From assembly GCA_905221605.1 (NCBI GenBank), contig CAJNDS010000348.1, forward strand, positions 62,001 through 126,000: a stretch of 64,000 bases of DNA, read 5' to 3'. The position numbers and the translations under genes were made by a program. The DNA is from Symbiodinium natans (Eukaryota > Sar > Dinophyceae > Suessiales > Symbiodiniaceae). Within the stretch, counting starts at the first letter, position 1. Each line of letters opens with the position of its first letter. The notes beneath the pieces are model-generated. The model was not told the origin of the DNA and ran no database searches. It saw only the letters and a list, made by a program, of their open reading frames with translations. Shown one piece after another: positions 48,569 through 60,298 of the stretch.

Positions 48569-48781
48569 GGCCCTGGCTATGCACGCGTCGGCAAGTTGCA
48601 TGTTGCATGTTCCGACAGTGAGCTTAGAGGCTCCCTGTACTCACCTTTCTGGCAAGGGGCGCTGTCTCCCAAACTGCTGAACTGCAGCCCACGCCGTGGG
48701 ATCCACAATGCGAAGGTGGTGAAGGAGAAGTACTCGACGTTAGGAGGGCGCCGCGCCAGGAGAACCACGGCATCATCACGC
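45969..48781 (-). CDS. Multi-exon protein with C-terminal sulfotransferase-like domain
   Basis: Proposed minus-strand exons: 48781-48645, about 48545-48369, 48262-47938, 47856 to about 47691, 47400 to about 47220, and about 47180-45969. Their order of motifs (PPNVEYFSFTTFAL and SLGDS, GLFAHVVTANQRTFELV, LFDDWTHFETVLRLFRF, CLGDCPDAAYFGPN, HRFATWAFTRN with LTYCERVYLNP) matches a family that I associate with dinoflagellates, of unknown function. The last exon has FHFMHVIKTGGESLELHL, matching the 5'-phosphosulfate loop of sulfotransferases. Further on are RSPRAHVLSLFSHC, like the 3'-phosphate-binding segment, and a DWVGLTDLYEHSVCLL tail. So the protein may transfer sulfate from PAPS, perhaps to glycans (inference). 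The junctions use GTGAGT, GA and GC donors, and the second exon's acceptor seems to lie within a (GA)n tract. Whether the two halves are one gene needs transcripts; frame continuity at the last junction is uncertain. Upstream exons probably exist. Confidence 0.65.
48539..48564. repeat. (CT)n microsatellite at an exon boundary
   Basis: About 26 bp of CT on the plus strand ((GA)n on the coding strand), directly upstream of the exon reading CLHKVNNLNIRETPEG. Reading-frame continuity with the previous exon places the acceptor AG within this tract. Confidence 0.85.
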
Positions 48782-48964
48782 CTGTCAGCCCCAACTAGAA
48801 CCCATCTTACTTTCATGTCTGTATGTCCGTACATCGCCCCCAACGCCTCAGATTCCACATGGGACTTGGCAGTAGGAAGCCGAAAGCCGGCAGCGCATTC
48901 CACATGTAAGGCGTGTTGGGATTGCCTAGGAGATCAGACAGATCCAGGACAGATCAGACAGGTT

Positions 48965-49075
48965 CTATTTAAATTAAAGACCCCAAAGAGTTGCGATTGG
49001 GGTCCCCCAAACAGCACCCGGTGGCTGCCAAACTTGTCCGTGAAGAGTGACCAGAAGAAGGTGTCACCTGCGGAT
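48965..49075 (-). CDS. Possible upstream exon of the sulfotransferase-like gene
   Basis: After an ATCCGCAG acceptor the minus strand reads DTFFWSLFTDKFGSHRVLF, then GGPQSQLFGVFN. It is protein-like, co-oriented, and about 200 bp upstream of the first clear exon. No domain is identified. Confidence 0.3.
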
Positions 49076-49099
49076 GTGCGGATGTGAAACGCTCCGAGC

Positions 49100-50385
49100 C
49101 ATTAGATTCCTCAACCCTTATCGAGCAGGAGGGTTATCCTGTGTAAAGCTTCTGGGATGGCATCCCTGCAACGGCCAACAAAATAGCAATGTTATGGGAC
49201 AAAGGAATCTCTCGAATCTGTGGAAGGCTTCCATCCAAGGATTGCAGGCAGATGCTACAGGGATTGGCAACGTTTTCTTGTCGGAAACCTTCAGGGCACC
49301 CTGGGAGGGGACTTGTTCTGTCACCCAGGAGTGCCTGTGCTCTCTACACGGGGTCTACATGAGGTGACACAAGAGCCTCGCATTGGCTCGCGTGAAAACC
49401 CGGCAATGAAACTGCTTAATACCAAGAACCGACCTCATTATTATCGTTTCACAGATCACCCCAGCATCCATACTGCCGGTTGTTGACATGCAAAAAACTT
49501 ATGTTGAACTGTTTCTTCCTTATCGCTTTACAGAGAATCGAAGCCTTGCTGGTGTTCTGTCTTCTCCTTCCACGCCGCGTTTCTTCCAGGGCATATGGCC
49601 GATTGTGCAAGACAGCATAAAATCTCCCGGTCCCTATGCACATCCCGGAACGTCCCTCGACGCAACAGACATTTTCCTAGTTTACTGAAGGTGAAGCCAG
49701 GTCACGGTCTCTCACCATTTGTCCCTTGCTGGTGATGCTCAAGTTCGCTGACTTGCTGATCACGTCTGTGAAGCGCAAGCTGAGCTCAGACACATCGGGG
49801 TCAGCAGGGCTGGGTATCTGCGGAAACAGCACACCTGTCCAACGCGATCGCAGGACCAACACTCGGACTCATGGAGACTCTCCCCACTGTCACGGCAGAA
49901 GGCACGGTTGACGGCATTTTGGAAGCCCTACAGTAGGTCCATAAACCCCATAAAAGTGGGAACAAACGTGCGCGTTGCCTCAAAGCAACCTCCATAATGA
50001 GCGCGTGACATGCTCTATGTTACTTTGCACTCCACGATCAAAATTCCTGCACCAGACATCCCAGCCTCCATAAAGGGCAGAGGCGACGGCAGCAACAACG
50101 GCCCCGACGGTGCTGGTCTTCATGGCGTGCTGAGCTGCTGATGCGACCGTGCGATCTATCGGCAGTGTCTAAGAGTCCAGAGTCCAGAGTCTGACGCAAC
50201 AGCACAAGCAACCGCACAGAAACTCCTCAGCATGACTCTGCTTTTGCTCAAAAGCTACATGCAAAGCCTTTCGAAGCCAAACGCTGATGCACCACATCGC
50301 AAGGGTTGGACACAAGACTCAAGACCCTCAGAATATTCAACTAGCCAAACGAAAGCCTGGAGCACCCTAAAGCCGCCCTAACTGC
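49100..50385. other. No gene recognised
   Basis: Short frames on both strands with no motifs, apart from a GTCCAGA direct repeat near 50.18 kb. It lies between the 5' side of the sulfotransferase-like gene and a candidate 3' exon at 50.39 kb. Confidence 0.4.
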
Positions 50386-50388
50386 GCT

Positions 50389-50700
50389 TGGCCAGGTTCA
50401 CCGCCTTGAGCAGCTCCTGCAGGCTCCTGCGCTCTCGGGGCTGCCCAAGGCCCACCGTCTTCACCGTGCGCCGGAAGGGCGCCTCAACAAAGACTTCGCT
50501 CTCCTTTCTCGATCTTTGAATGGAACTTGGGGGTGGGCTTTGAGAGCAAACCAGGCCGGGTCGGGGGGGGCGGGGGCCAAAGCTTTGACACTCGCCTCAT
50601 GGGCACGGAAGAGGCCGGTGCCCTCGGCGTTGGGCAGCTCCAGGCGATTCTGGACCTTTCTCGCACAATCTGAGTATATGCTCTTCTGCAACTTGAATGA
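50389..50700 (-). CDS. Possible terminal exon with a frameshift
   Basis: The minus strand ends with EVFVEAPFRRTVKTVGLG, then RERRSLQELLKAVNLAKRS and a TAG at about 50389, a credible C-terminus. Just upstream, a different frame reads CARKVQNRLELPNAEGTGLF and WFALKAHPQVPFKDRE. The two pieces need a one-base shift or a short intron near 50.50 kb. Function unknown; it could be a decaying gene. Confidence 0.35.
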
Positions 50701-50950
50701 ATCCCCAAAGCCCCTTTCTCTTCCCTTTCCGCAGAGGCACGGATTTCCAGGAGCCCTTTCGCTCCGGTGTTTCTGAGTCTCGCCGAGCCTGCTGGGCCTT
50801 GCAACTCTTGCAGTTCAAAGAGCTAACATAGCTAACAGCCCAACAGCCACACTGCTAGCAGACACTCAGGTGGGCGCTTTCTGTTCAAAGAGATCCTGGC
50901 AACTCGAGGAAAGCTAGGCCAGCTAGGTCAGCTAGGTCAGCTAGCTTGCT

Positions 50951-51000
50951 CGCATGTGGACGCATGTGGACGCATGTGGACGCATGTGGACGCATGTGGA
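50951..51000. repeat. 10-bp tandem repeat (CGCATGTGGA), five units
   Basis: Five perfect consecutive copies of CGCATGTGGA, preceded at 50.90-50.95 kb by a 9-bp AGCTAGGTC repeat. Confidence 0.97.
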
Positions 51001-51002
51001 CG

Positions 51003-52302
51003 TGCCAACCCTAAGGCCCGTCTCCTTGAGCTCATTCGCAGTGCCCGCCGATTCAGCCGAGGGTGCTGGTGGCCTCAGAGCGCGCTTCTGTGAAGCCCTT
51101 CATATAGCGGCAAACTCGCAGGGCACTGTTGCGCGCAAGTGGAGGCTGCGGCGTGGCTCCGGTGGCTCCGGCGGCTCCGCTCTCGCTCTCCTTTCGCGCT
51201 GGCCTTAAGGGTCGATATGGGATGTCAGTCAAGCGCCTCGAGTTTGAGTTTTTTGCTTCCTACCTGCGCATTGTGTTTCTATATATATATATCTGTATAT
51301 ATATATATATATATATTTTTTTTTTCTTACCTATATATTTAATTATTTTATGCAGTGCAACAGCAAGTAATGAGATAACCTTGCAACAGATTCCCCAAAC
51401 GGTGTGCCAACATCAAGGGGTTCCAACATGCGGGGTTGGAGGGGCCGGATTCGGATCGGCTGGCTCGCGTGGTGCGCCCCACCAAGCGCGCCCACGAAAA
51501 ACCGTGGGTTTTTCTCGAAACCTGCTCGAATTTTGGATGAAAGCCGCGCTCTCACCTAGGCGGGGGCGTCGCGCCAGCGTCGAAACAGCACTGGGCTCGC
51601 GAAGTACGAAGCTGTCGTCGCTTGCGGATTTCCGGACCACATGGTCTCCCACTGTTCGGGTCTACGCTTGCATAATGATTATATATAGACATCTGGTCTT
51701 GACAGCGGGCGCACCCCCCTCTGGAGAGGAGCAAACCAGGTCCGAGGTCCCCACGCGGAATGCCGGTGCTGCCGCGCGCCTCTCGAACGGCACGGCTCTC
51801 GCACATCGGAGAGGACTCCAGAAGAGGAGACATGCCGCGCACATTCCGCACATTCCGCACATGCATTGCTACCTGCTTTGCTACCTCCGTATTCTACCAT
51901 TTGCTATTATTCGCAAGTTGCGCTCTCTGAAGCTTGTTTCAGGCCTCGCTCGGAAGAGGACGCCTGAGGAAGCTGCACCGGCATTGCAGCGAACGAGATT
52001 CTACGACTGCGCGTGTGTGGCGCGTGCCTTCTGCTCGAATCGGTCCTGCCAGTCTTCAAGCCAGCAACCGCAACTAACACCCAATCTCACACACAGCCTC
52101 GACTCTACCATGTTTAGTGTTTAGGGTGGGGCTGGGCTCTGTTTGCGGCCTGTTCTTGGGCCTTAAGGTTCTGGTGCCTGCTGCCGTTGGTGCATTCCAG
52201 CCACCCTTGTTGGCATGCTGGAACGCCAGGAGCAATCGCTCTGCGATAACAAATTATGCTGGCGACGTCTGGCGGCGCCTCTCCCCACGCTGGGAGGGAG
52301 GC
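51003..52302. other. No gene recognised
   Basis: Contains a TA microsatellite with a T-rich run at 51281-51332 and long open frames in GC-rich DNA on both strands without motifs. The right end is the 3' flank of the UbiA gene. Confidence 0.4.
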
Positions 52303-53226
52303 TCACCAAACATCGCTCATTGAGGGCATCGGGGTCAACGTCTGTACATAGCCCTCAGATACTACAATTGTCGGCAGGACAAAGAACATACAAAGAGGAG
52401 TCCCAAAGACAAACATAAGCTCAACGAACTTGTACGTGAGCCTATGTGCCTCAGGGCCGCTCTTGAAAGCCAAGCGGTACAGTATAACGAACACATAGGG
52501 GAGGTTCCAGAGAATGCACAGCCACGCTTTAGAAGCGCCTGAGTGTGGGGCTACCAACTGCCACAGAGCTAAGGGTGAGCCGATGCCAATCAGACAGAAG
52601 AGCATTGCTCGGAAGTGTTTCTCACCCATCATCAAGGGCAATGTGGTTCTGCCTGTCTTGCAGTCACCTTCCATATCCTTCAGGTCTTGCACCATAAACG
52701 GAACGGTCCAAAACAGAGCGTAAACTGCGACCCACTCCAGTACAGCTGGCTGCGAGCCCACCACCAGGCTGGCCGGGAGCATGATGTTGGCCATGACGGC
52801 AACTGGCATAAAGACGAAGGTTTTGAAGAACCAGTTTTTGTCCCACTGCACCACGTAGCCCAGAACATCCAAGAACCAAAGTACACAAGGGAAAGTCTGC
52901 TTGTTGTGCATGCCAGCCAGGAGAAAGGCCACGCTCACAATCCCATAGCGAACTTTACAGCCTTGCACCGTCATGAGACCTTTGGGGATTGGTCTCCAAG
53001 GCTTGTTGATTGTGTCCTCCTCGACCCCAAGGAACTGATTGGCAAGATCAAACATTATCAGGAACAGACCCGACATGATCACGGTCACAACATGGCCAGT
53101 CCAGGTCCACGTGCTCGTAGCAGAGGCGACAGCAAGGTAGGTGACCGTGTGGGTGACCATTCCGGCCAAGAAGTTGTCCCTGAGCAGTGACACCAAAACC
53201 CGCGCCTCGCTTTGGCAGAAATCCAT
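52303..53226 (-). CDS. UbiA-family prenyltransferase, single exon
   Basis: Minus-strand frame of 307 codons from the ATG at 53226 (MDFCQSEARVLVSLLRD). The frame is open for 26 more codons upstream but with no other ATG. The first aspartate-rich motif is DLANQFLGVEEDTINKPWRP (60-79), the NQ-x-x-x-x-x-x-D...NKPxRP form. The second is DLKDMEGD (181-188), a DxxDxxxD motif. Both bind Mg-diphosphate in UbiA enzymes. About eight hydrophobic helices surround them (for example HVVTVIMSGLFLIMF and FVELMFVFGTPLCMFFVL). UbiA enzymes transfer isoprenoid chains to aromatic or other acceptors in membranes, as in quinone, chlorophyll, haem or meroterpenoid synthesis. The NKPxRP signature does not by itself reveal the acceptor. 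The absence of introns is notable. All key aspartates appear present, so the gene looks intact. Confidence 0.85.
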   Translation of the reverse strand: MDFCQSEARVLVSLLRDNFLAGMVTHTVTYLAVASATSTWTWTGHVVTVIMSGLFLIMFDLANQFLGVEEDTINKPWRPIPKGLMTVQGCKVRYGIVSVAFLLAGMHNKQTFPCVLWFLDVLGYVVQWDKNWFFKTFVFMPVAVMANIMLPASLVVGSQPAVLEWVAVYALFWTVPFMVQDLKDMEGDCKTGRTTLPLMMGEKHFRAMLFCLIGIGSPLALWQLVAPHSGASKAWLCILWNLPYVFVILYRLAFKSGPEAHRLTYKFVELMFVFGTPLCMFFVLPTIVVSEGYVQTLTPMPSMSDVW

Positions 53227-53825
53227 GCGTGAACAGGTTCCGGCGGAACGAAATGCTTGACAATGCCTCACCGCTGAGCCCACATGCCCCGCAACGTCTC
53301 TCAACAGAGCGAATCATAAGCTACTTCCATACTTCTACTATCTTCTACTGTCGAACAAAATCTCAGCATCGCTTGGCTCCTTCAGCTGGGAAGCCGTGCC
53401 GGCTGAGGCCGTCACAAGCTGGTTCTGTGGCCTCGGACTGCTACGACTACGCAGGCCCAAGGCATGTGGGAGAAACCATGCCTGACTTCAGGGCCCGGCG
53501 TGGTCACGGTCTCAAAGAGCACCGAGGACTGTGCCGCACCTGCACGGCCCCACAATTCTGCGGAATGGACTGCAGTGGCCCGTCTAAGCGTCTAAGCCTG
53601 ATGGGTCTCGTTCAATGGAAGGTGTCGCAGCTGCTGTGGTGGGTACCTGGGGCACCTGCCACACAGCATCTCGTCTTGCAAGCTGAGACTTCTGGCCAAA
53701 TCTGAAAGGCCTTGCTGCTCACAGGTTCATCCTCCGCGGCCTGCGGCCAGGGCTGAATCACTGTCTGAGTAGGTCTGAATCGCAAGAAGAAGGCAGGGTT
53801 ACCACAGCACACCTGGAAGAGTGAT
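53227..53825. other. Intergenic, 5' flank of the UbiA gene
   Basis: No exon, spliced-leader relic or repeat is supported. Confidence 0.4.
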
Positions 53826-54010
53826 GGAACACCGGTCGAGGCCTCTAACAGTCGACTCCAAAGAGAACCACATGCTCACAACACTTTCGGTCACGGCCTT
53901 CCGCTCCTTCTCTTTCGGCTCCACTTTGGGCTCCTCCTTTGGCTCTGCCTTTGGCTCAGCACCTTCTTCCCGGTCCGGTCCGCGTGGAGCGTCCCTTGGT
54001 GAGCTTCCAT
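53826..54010 (-). CDS. Possible exon with a KEEP-type charged repeat
   Basis: The minus frame reads GPDREEGAEPKAEPKEEPK, then VEPKEKERKAVTESVVSMW and FSLESTVRGLDRCSITLPG. A short Glu-Pro-Lys repeat is followed by ordinary sequence, suggesting a linker or low-complexity exon. Function unknown. Confidence 0.3.
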
Positions 54011-55389
54011 GCAGGCCATGTCGTGATGTCTCTGCACGAGCGTCACATGGGATGCTTTGTGGCTTAGTGTTCATGTCGCGTTGTACCTTTATGTGCCCGT
54101 GCCCTCTTTCTCCAAGGAGAGAACGAGGATTGCAGGAGCTTGGCTTGGAGGTGGTGGACCATTCCTGCAAAGATCAGGGAGATGCCCAGAGAAAAGAACA
54201 TGACACGAACCGGAATGCCAGCGCAGATCACGGACAGGACACGAAGACACGACATGAGGACACGACACAAAGACACGACTCGGAAGCACAACTCAGACAT
54301 GCATAGACATGCATAGACATGCGACAGACAGGAAGACACGACACGAAAAATGCGACGCCAAGACCCGAGACGAACACGATCGACACAGGCAATTGAGATA
54401 CGACGACGATGACGGTCCAACAGCGACGTGTGGTACGAGGATTGCGACTAGCAAGGGCCTCATCCCTGTCACTAGGTGGCAATTGTTGAAGATTCAGGAT
54501 CAGCTCCTGTACGGCGCTCGCGAACTCTCGCTTGCGGACGCTTTGGCAACGATTTCATTTATGTCAGCTCTTCTCCCCACACTTCAACAGAGAACCCTTC
54601 TGCTACGCATTCGGGAAAATCACTCCGGGCGTGGCTGGCCTGAGCCTTTGCGTGGGTACCCAGCCGTCTTAGGAGCTTGCAAGGGCACCTGACAGTGTCA
54701 GGGAGATCCCGAGATCCTGCGAAGATCTGTGTGGCGATTCCGGTCGGATGCCGAGGTCTGCACTTCAGAGTTCGGCCCCATGTCGGGCGCCTGCGCTTTG
54801 ACACAAGCCCAGCCCAAAAACGGGAGGGTTGGGGGAATCTGGAAGTCAGGAACAAACCCTCAACCAAAGCTTTCTCTGCGTGTTCAACACTGACACATAC
54901 ACACGGGCATGAACTCGAATGGAGGGGTCTACATCATTGCGACAATTAGTGTCAAAAAGCACATGCCAGGCTGACAGAAATCTTTGAGAGCGTCGAGACT
55001 GTGCAGGCTTAGGCCCAATAGGTCTGTCTTCGACAGCACAGCACATTTGGCAACATCATCTCTGGATGTGTTCCCGCATGCGGTGAATCTCACACCAAGC
55101 TCGTAGTTGCGGAGTTCGAGGCTTGAGTTTTGGAGCAGTGGAAAGCATGCACTGATGCTACGTTTGAAGCCTGGGGTGTAACCGAGCCCGTCGAGCCCGC
55201 TGTTCAAAAAACAACATCAGCACGCAATCCCATGCCGTCTTCGATGAAAGCGGGCTACAGCATGGCATGCGAAGGCGGGCTGCACCCAGATGGACCAGAA
55301 CCACGCACGAGGCAAACGCGCCTGGAACAGCGCTCGTGTCGGCGTGGGCGTTTCAGCGGCTGCCTTGAATGGAGACTGTCAGGAACTTC
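54011..55389. other. No gene recognised
   Basis: Contains an imperfect GACACGA-type repeat at about 54.19-54.38 kb on the plus strand (variants GACACGAC, GACATGC). No supported exon. Confidence 0.4.
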
Positions 55390-55730
55390 TGCTTCCGCAT
55401 TCTTCGAATCACCCTGGGGGACACACGAGTGCCTGCTCACGCTGCTTCAGCAGCTCTTCGCGCTCCTGCTGTCACAACGTCCAGATTCGAGCCCCCGGAT
55501 ACTCCAGGCGATATCATTCTGTAAGGCTTCTCTGCCGAGACGCTGCCAGGCCGCGCTCACGGCGATCCAGCTCGGCAACCCTCTCTGCAAGTTCCGCCTG
55601 GAGACTCTCCCCCAAAGCCTCCTGGCCTGATGAAACACTTAGCAGACTTTGCATCTCGACCCACCCGCGCCTCGATAAGGGATCTGATCTGGCCTCACGC
55701 ATCAGATAAAACATTGGCGATTCTGATGCA
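55390..55730 (-). CDS. Possible coiled-coil exons
   Basis: The minus frame reads VEMQSLLSVSSGQEALGESL, then QAELAERVAELDRRERGLAA. A second frame, after a GTGACAG acceptor, reads QQEREELLKQREQALVCPPG. Both have clear heptad character, and the order suggests consecutive exons of one coiled-coil protein. The ends are not defined. Confidence 0.4.
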
Positions 55731-56209
55731 TTGTGTAGGCAGCCCTTGTCCGACCCCCCCAGACAAGATTGATGTGGTGCCTGAATTATGCCTCGTACCA
55801 ACATGCAACAAGATACAAGATGTCCGCCCCAGGCCTGCTAGGCCATCTGCTGCACTGTGAGCAGCCTTCCGCAACAGGCGTTTCTGGGCATTTGAAGAAT
55901 TTGAGAGGCTGCATGTCTCGCACTTCGAGAGAGCGCGGCCTGCATCTGTTCAGCAGCGTCAGGTAAGTCTGAGGGCACTAAATAAACACTTGAGCCTATG
56001 TGACCTCACAACAGCTGCTGTCACGAAAGATCAACTGCCTGTCTTCGAGGGCAGGTCTAGTGAAACAAGGGAAGAACAGCACAACGCCGCTCCGAAAATC
56101 AGCATGCTTTGTCCAACGAACAATGGATGGCTTGCGTGCGCCGACTGTTCAGACTGCCATCGTCACACCCTCCTGGTGATGAACCTCAGAAAACTTCAAT
56201 GAAATCATA

Positions 56210-56890
56210 GTATGATTGGAGTGGCTGGATGTGTCTCTTCAGAGCCCCCCGCCATCTTGTGCGGCGTCTGGTGCGCTTCTGCTGCTGCGTGTACCGGCGT
56301 CTTTGCATCTCTTAGAGTGCTCTTTGGCACTGGAAGGTGGTTGAGATGAGCAGGATGCAGCAAATTCTGGCTTCCATGGCCAGGATGTGAATGCGAGTGG
56401 GCAGGGTGCCCATGTTGTGCCGGGTGCGCCTGGTGCGCTGGGTGCGCTGGATGTGCTGAGTGTGGAGCTGGGTGCGCTGGGTGTGAGTGGTATGCCGAAT
56501 GAGGTGGGTGAGCCGGGTGAGCCGGGTGAGAGGGCTGAGAGGGGTGAGAGGGGTGAGCCGGGTGTGGTGCATGCGCTGCACCTGCTGTAGAGGCTGGGTG
56601 CGCAGCGTGCTGCTTCGACCGCGAGCCTGTCGCGTCATTTGTCCAGAATGCCAAAGAATTGACAGATTGGATGCACATTGGCCTTCGTGCTGCTTCTTTG
56701 TGAACCCATGTTGTCGGAGGAAGTCCTCGGATTGCTGCATGGCCAAGACATGGAACGACCTGCTCAGTCGATTGAGGCTCGGGCTGCCATTGGAACCAGC
56801 CCAGATTTGGCTCGCACGCAAAGTTGACCCTCCAGCAACGGGCACATGAGCATTCAGCATGACGTTACCCTGTCCTTTCTCCGACAGCAA
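56210..56890 (-). CDS. Possible exon followed by a His-Pro-Ala repeat region
   Basis: The minus frame from about 56.90 kb reads LSEKGQGNVMLNAHVPVAGG, then SRSFHVLAMQQSEDFLRQHG and looks like a real exon. Downstream, a GGTGAGCCG/GGTGCGCTG-type minisatellite (56.39-56.59 kb) gives one frame rich in HPAHP and another rich in LTRLT. Whether the repeat is translated is unknown. Confidence 0.3.
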
Positions 56891-56929
56891 GATTTGGAAG
56901 GCGTCAGAGGTTCCCCCCCAGCCTTGACT

Positions 56930-58475
56930 CGATTCGCAACTTCCTCATCCACCCGCCCCCCCCCCCCCATCGTTTCCTCCCCCATTTCCTCAATTCTGCA
57001 GCTTTGCCTGGGGAACCGAGATGGGAATACGGCTCCTCGGCCTACCAGTGTGCGACCGGGTGTTGAAGCAATTTGAAGCAGACCTAAGAGCCAAGAAACC
57101 TGCACCCCGGAGCGGTCTTCAAAGCATCCGGGCAGATTTGCCCCATAGGTAGGCAGTCTGAGCCGAACCAGAAGTCTGACGTAGCTAAGGCAGCCTGAGG
57201 CACCGCCCAGTTCTTGCTGACCAACCCCCGGATTCGGAAGCGAAAACGCAGTGTCGGAAACCAGGACAAAGCACGCTCAGTGCAACTGGGCCATGCTTCC
57301 CATAGCAGAAAAAAAAAAAAAAAAACATGTCTCCCCACATCAAAATGGTCACATCCTGTCTTGAGAAACTCCCTGTGCCCTCCCAGAGCCCTCCCTGAGC
57401 CCAAGGCGGCGTCCGTCAACTCCAGGGCCACGGGCTTCTCCGCGACAAGATGGGCAGAGGCACCTCGACGCGGCATCTCGGGGTGCACGTAAAATCCATA
57501 CAAGCGAAAACAACAATATGTTTAATATATACGTATATATATATGTATGCAGATCGTGGTTTGTATATGCAAAGCTATATATATATATTATACAAATAAC
57601 GTCGAAACCAGTTTCCTACCACTCTGTCGTGGGGAAGGGTGCAGCACTTTCCAGCTGTACAAGAGAACAAGCCTTACAAATGGAAAGCGTTGAGCCATGT
57701 TCAATACCGACAGCGGTTTGCATTTTGAAGATGCTTTCAGTTACTTCATGAATCTCAGCGTTATACTGCTTACTAGTAAGATGGCAAGTGCCCTAAGTTT
57801 AACATGTTTGAGATGGTCTCATGAACAAAGCCGGATGTCAGTCGTACTTCTTGAATATTCGTTACTGACTACTAAATTGGACACTAAATCTAAAACGCCT
57901 GTGCCGCGTATGTTGTGCTATGCACACGTACATATTTCACAACATGTGTGACCTACGAGAAATACACGTAATCATTTGAGCCCACCCAAGTTAAAACTGC
58001 AAGAAAGTGTTTTTTGTCTTTCTGTGTTGCTGGACTTTCCTTGAGTTGTTGTTGGTTTGTTGTTTTCGGGAAAGCTACACGAAACCAACAAGTCAAATTT
58101 GTCAAAGTGTAAACTCAAGAAAACAAAACCCAAAAAAAAACACCGTGTTCTGAGATTCTCCCAGAAAGCAACTCGGTGCACAAGCTCGGACGACCCGGAG
58201 AACTCGGCATCCTTCCAGCAATAATCGGCTTTGGATTTTCGACAAAATTGCATCTTCATCTCTATTTACAGTGGTCTCGAGTGTCTGTCGTGTGCGGGGG
58301 GGGGGGGGGGGCCATATACATATATACACACATATCTGATGTACGTATGTTTCTAAAGAACCTGACAACTACAACTGCGAACTCAGCCCCGGGCTCAAGC
58401 GGATGATTGGGGGGACCAGCTCCTGAACAAGTCACGGGAGTTGATTGGCGCTTCAGATAACTCGGGGCCATGAGG
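56930..58475. other. No gene recognised; homopolymer and TA tracts
   Basis: Holds a poly-C run (56956-56969), a poly-A run (57308-57325), TA-rich microsatellites at 57520-57600, poly-A near 58130 and a poly-G run near 58295-58310. No supported exon. Confidence 0.45.
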
Positions 58476-58479
58476 GGCC

Positions 58480-59050
58480 CACCCCTTGCTGCCGCATCTT
58501 CTGGGTGAAGCTGTCGACTGCGTCGTCCACAGCGGTCTTGGAAACGTGAGGACCGCGTTCTTGCATGGCATGGGCCGCCTGCCTGCAATGCGCATCAATG
58601 CACTGCAAGATGCAGACTGGCAAGCAGAGGGGCAAAACGTGAGAAGAGGCACAGTGAAGGGCTTTTTCAGATCGAACGGCTGGGAAGCAGACATGTTGCA
58701 GAACATCGCATTCAAGCTTCGATCCGGTCCGGCCCAATCACTCTGCGCAGTCACAGCTTGACGTACTGCAAGGGCTTCTGAGCTCAGCGCATCTATGGCT
58801 CAGCGTTCGACAAGTGTTTGGTGGTCATGGCCACCCAACTCCGCATACCATCGCCCCGAAGATCCTGTACGTGCAGATGTCCCAGACGGAGGCTCCATCG
58901 CCCGAATTGAGTGCCACAGCAGCACCACCGAGTCTGCGCCACTGCCGGCTGATCAGATCGGCACAAAGGATTGCAGCAGGAAGGCCCGTGGAGGAAACGC
59001 ACTCCAGAATCCAGTCCTCGTCCACTGCCCAATAACTGCAAGACTGCTGC
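58480..59050 (-). CDS. Possible exon fragments
   Basis: Minus-strand segments DAHCRQAAHAMQERGPHVSK and TAVDDAVDSFTQKMRQQG (58.49-58.61 kb), and SYWAVDEDWILECVSSTGLP with LISRQWRRLGGAAVALNSGD (58.83-59.05 kb), are protein-like. They could be consecutive exons of one gene, but no family is recognised. Confidence 0.25.
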
Positions 59051-59090
59051 ACACTGAGATGAAGCTACTCAGCTACTCATGCACGCGCGC

Positions 59091-59890
<800 letters not shown>

Positions 59891-60109
59891 CCGTCCAAGC
59901 TAACCTGAGAGCTCTGCCGCGAAAAGAGCAACATGCAAGAATGCAAGACCTCAAACCTAGCTCCGGCGTTGTTGACATGAGTCGACCTGCCAGCTGCGTA
60001 GACAACCTGGTGCAATCCAAGTAGGTACAAGTCCACCCCTCTCACCCAGTCTTCGTCGGCCAGGACAGCTGATCACAGGATCATGGGCCCCTCATGACAC
60101 AGAGTCATA

Positions 60110-60221
60110 CACACGCGCACACACACACACACAGACACACAGACACACAGACACACAGACACACAGACACACAGACACACAGACACACAGACACACAGAC
60201 ACACAGACACACAGACACACA

Positions 60222-60280
<59 letters not shown>
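60110..60280. repeat. (ACACACAG)n followed by (CA)n
   Basis: About a dozen perfect 8-bp ACACACAG units (about 60130-60228), then about 50 bp of CA, directly downstream of the methyltransferase-like gene's stop codon. Confidence 0.95.
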
Positions 60281-60298
60281 CTACACATCTCAAGCTTG

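Noticed and set aside
60110-60280. Regular 8-bp array considered as a CRISPR-like or regulatory array
   Set aside because: It has no spacers; it is a simple ACACACAG microsatellite.
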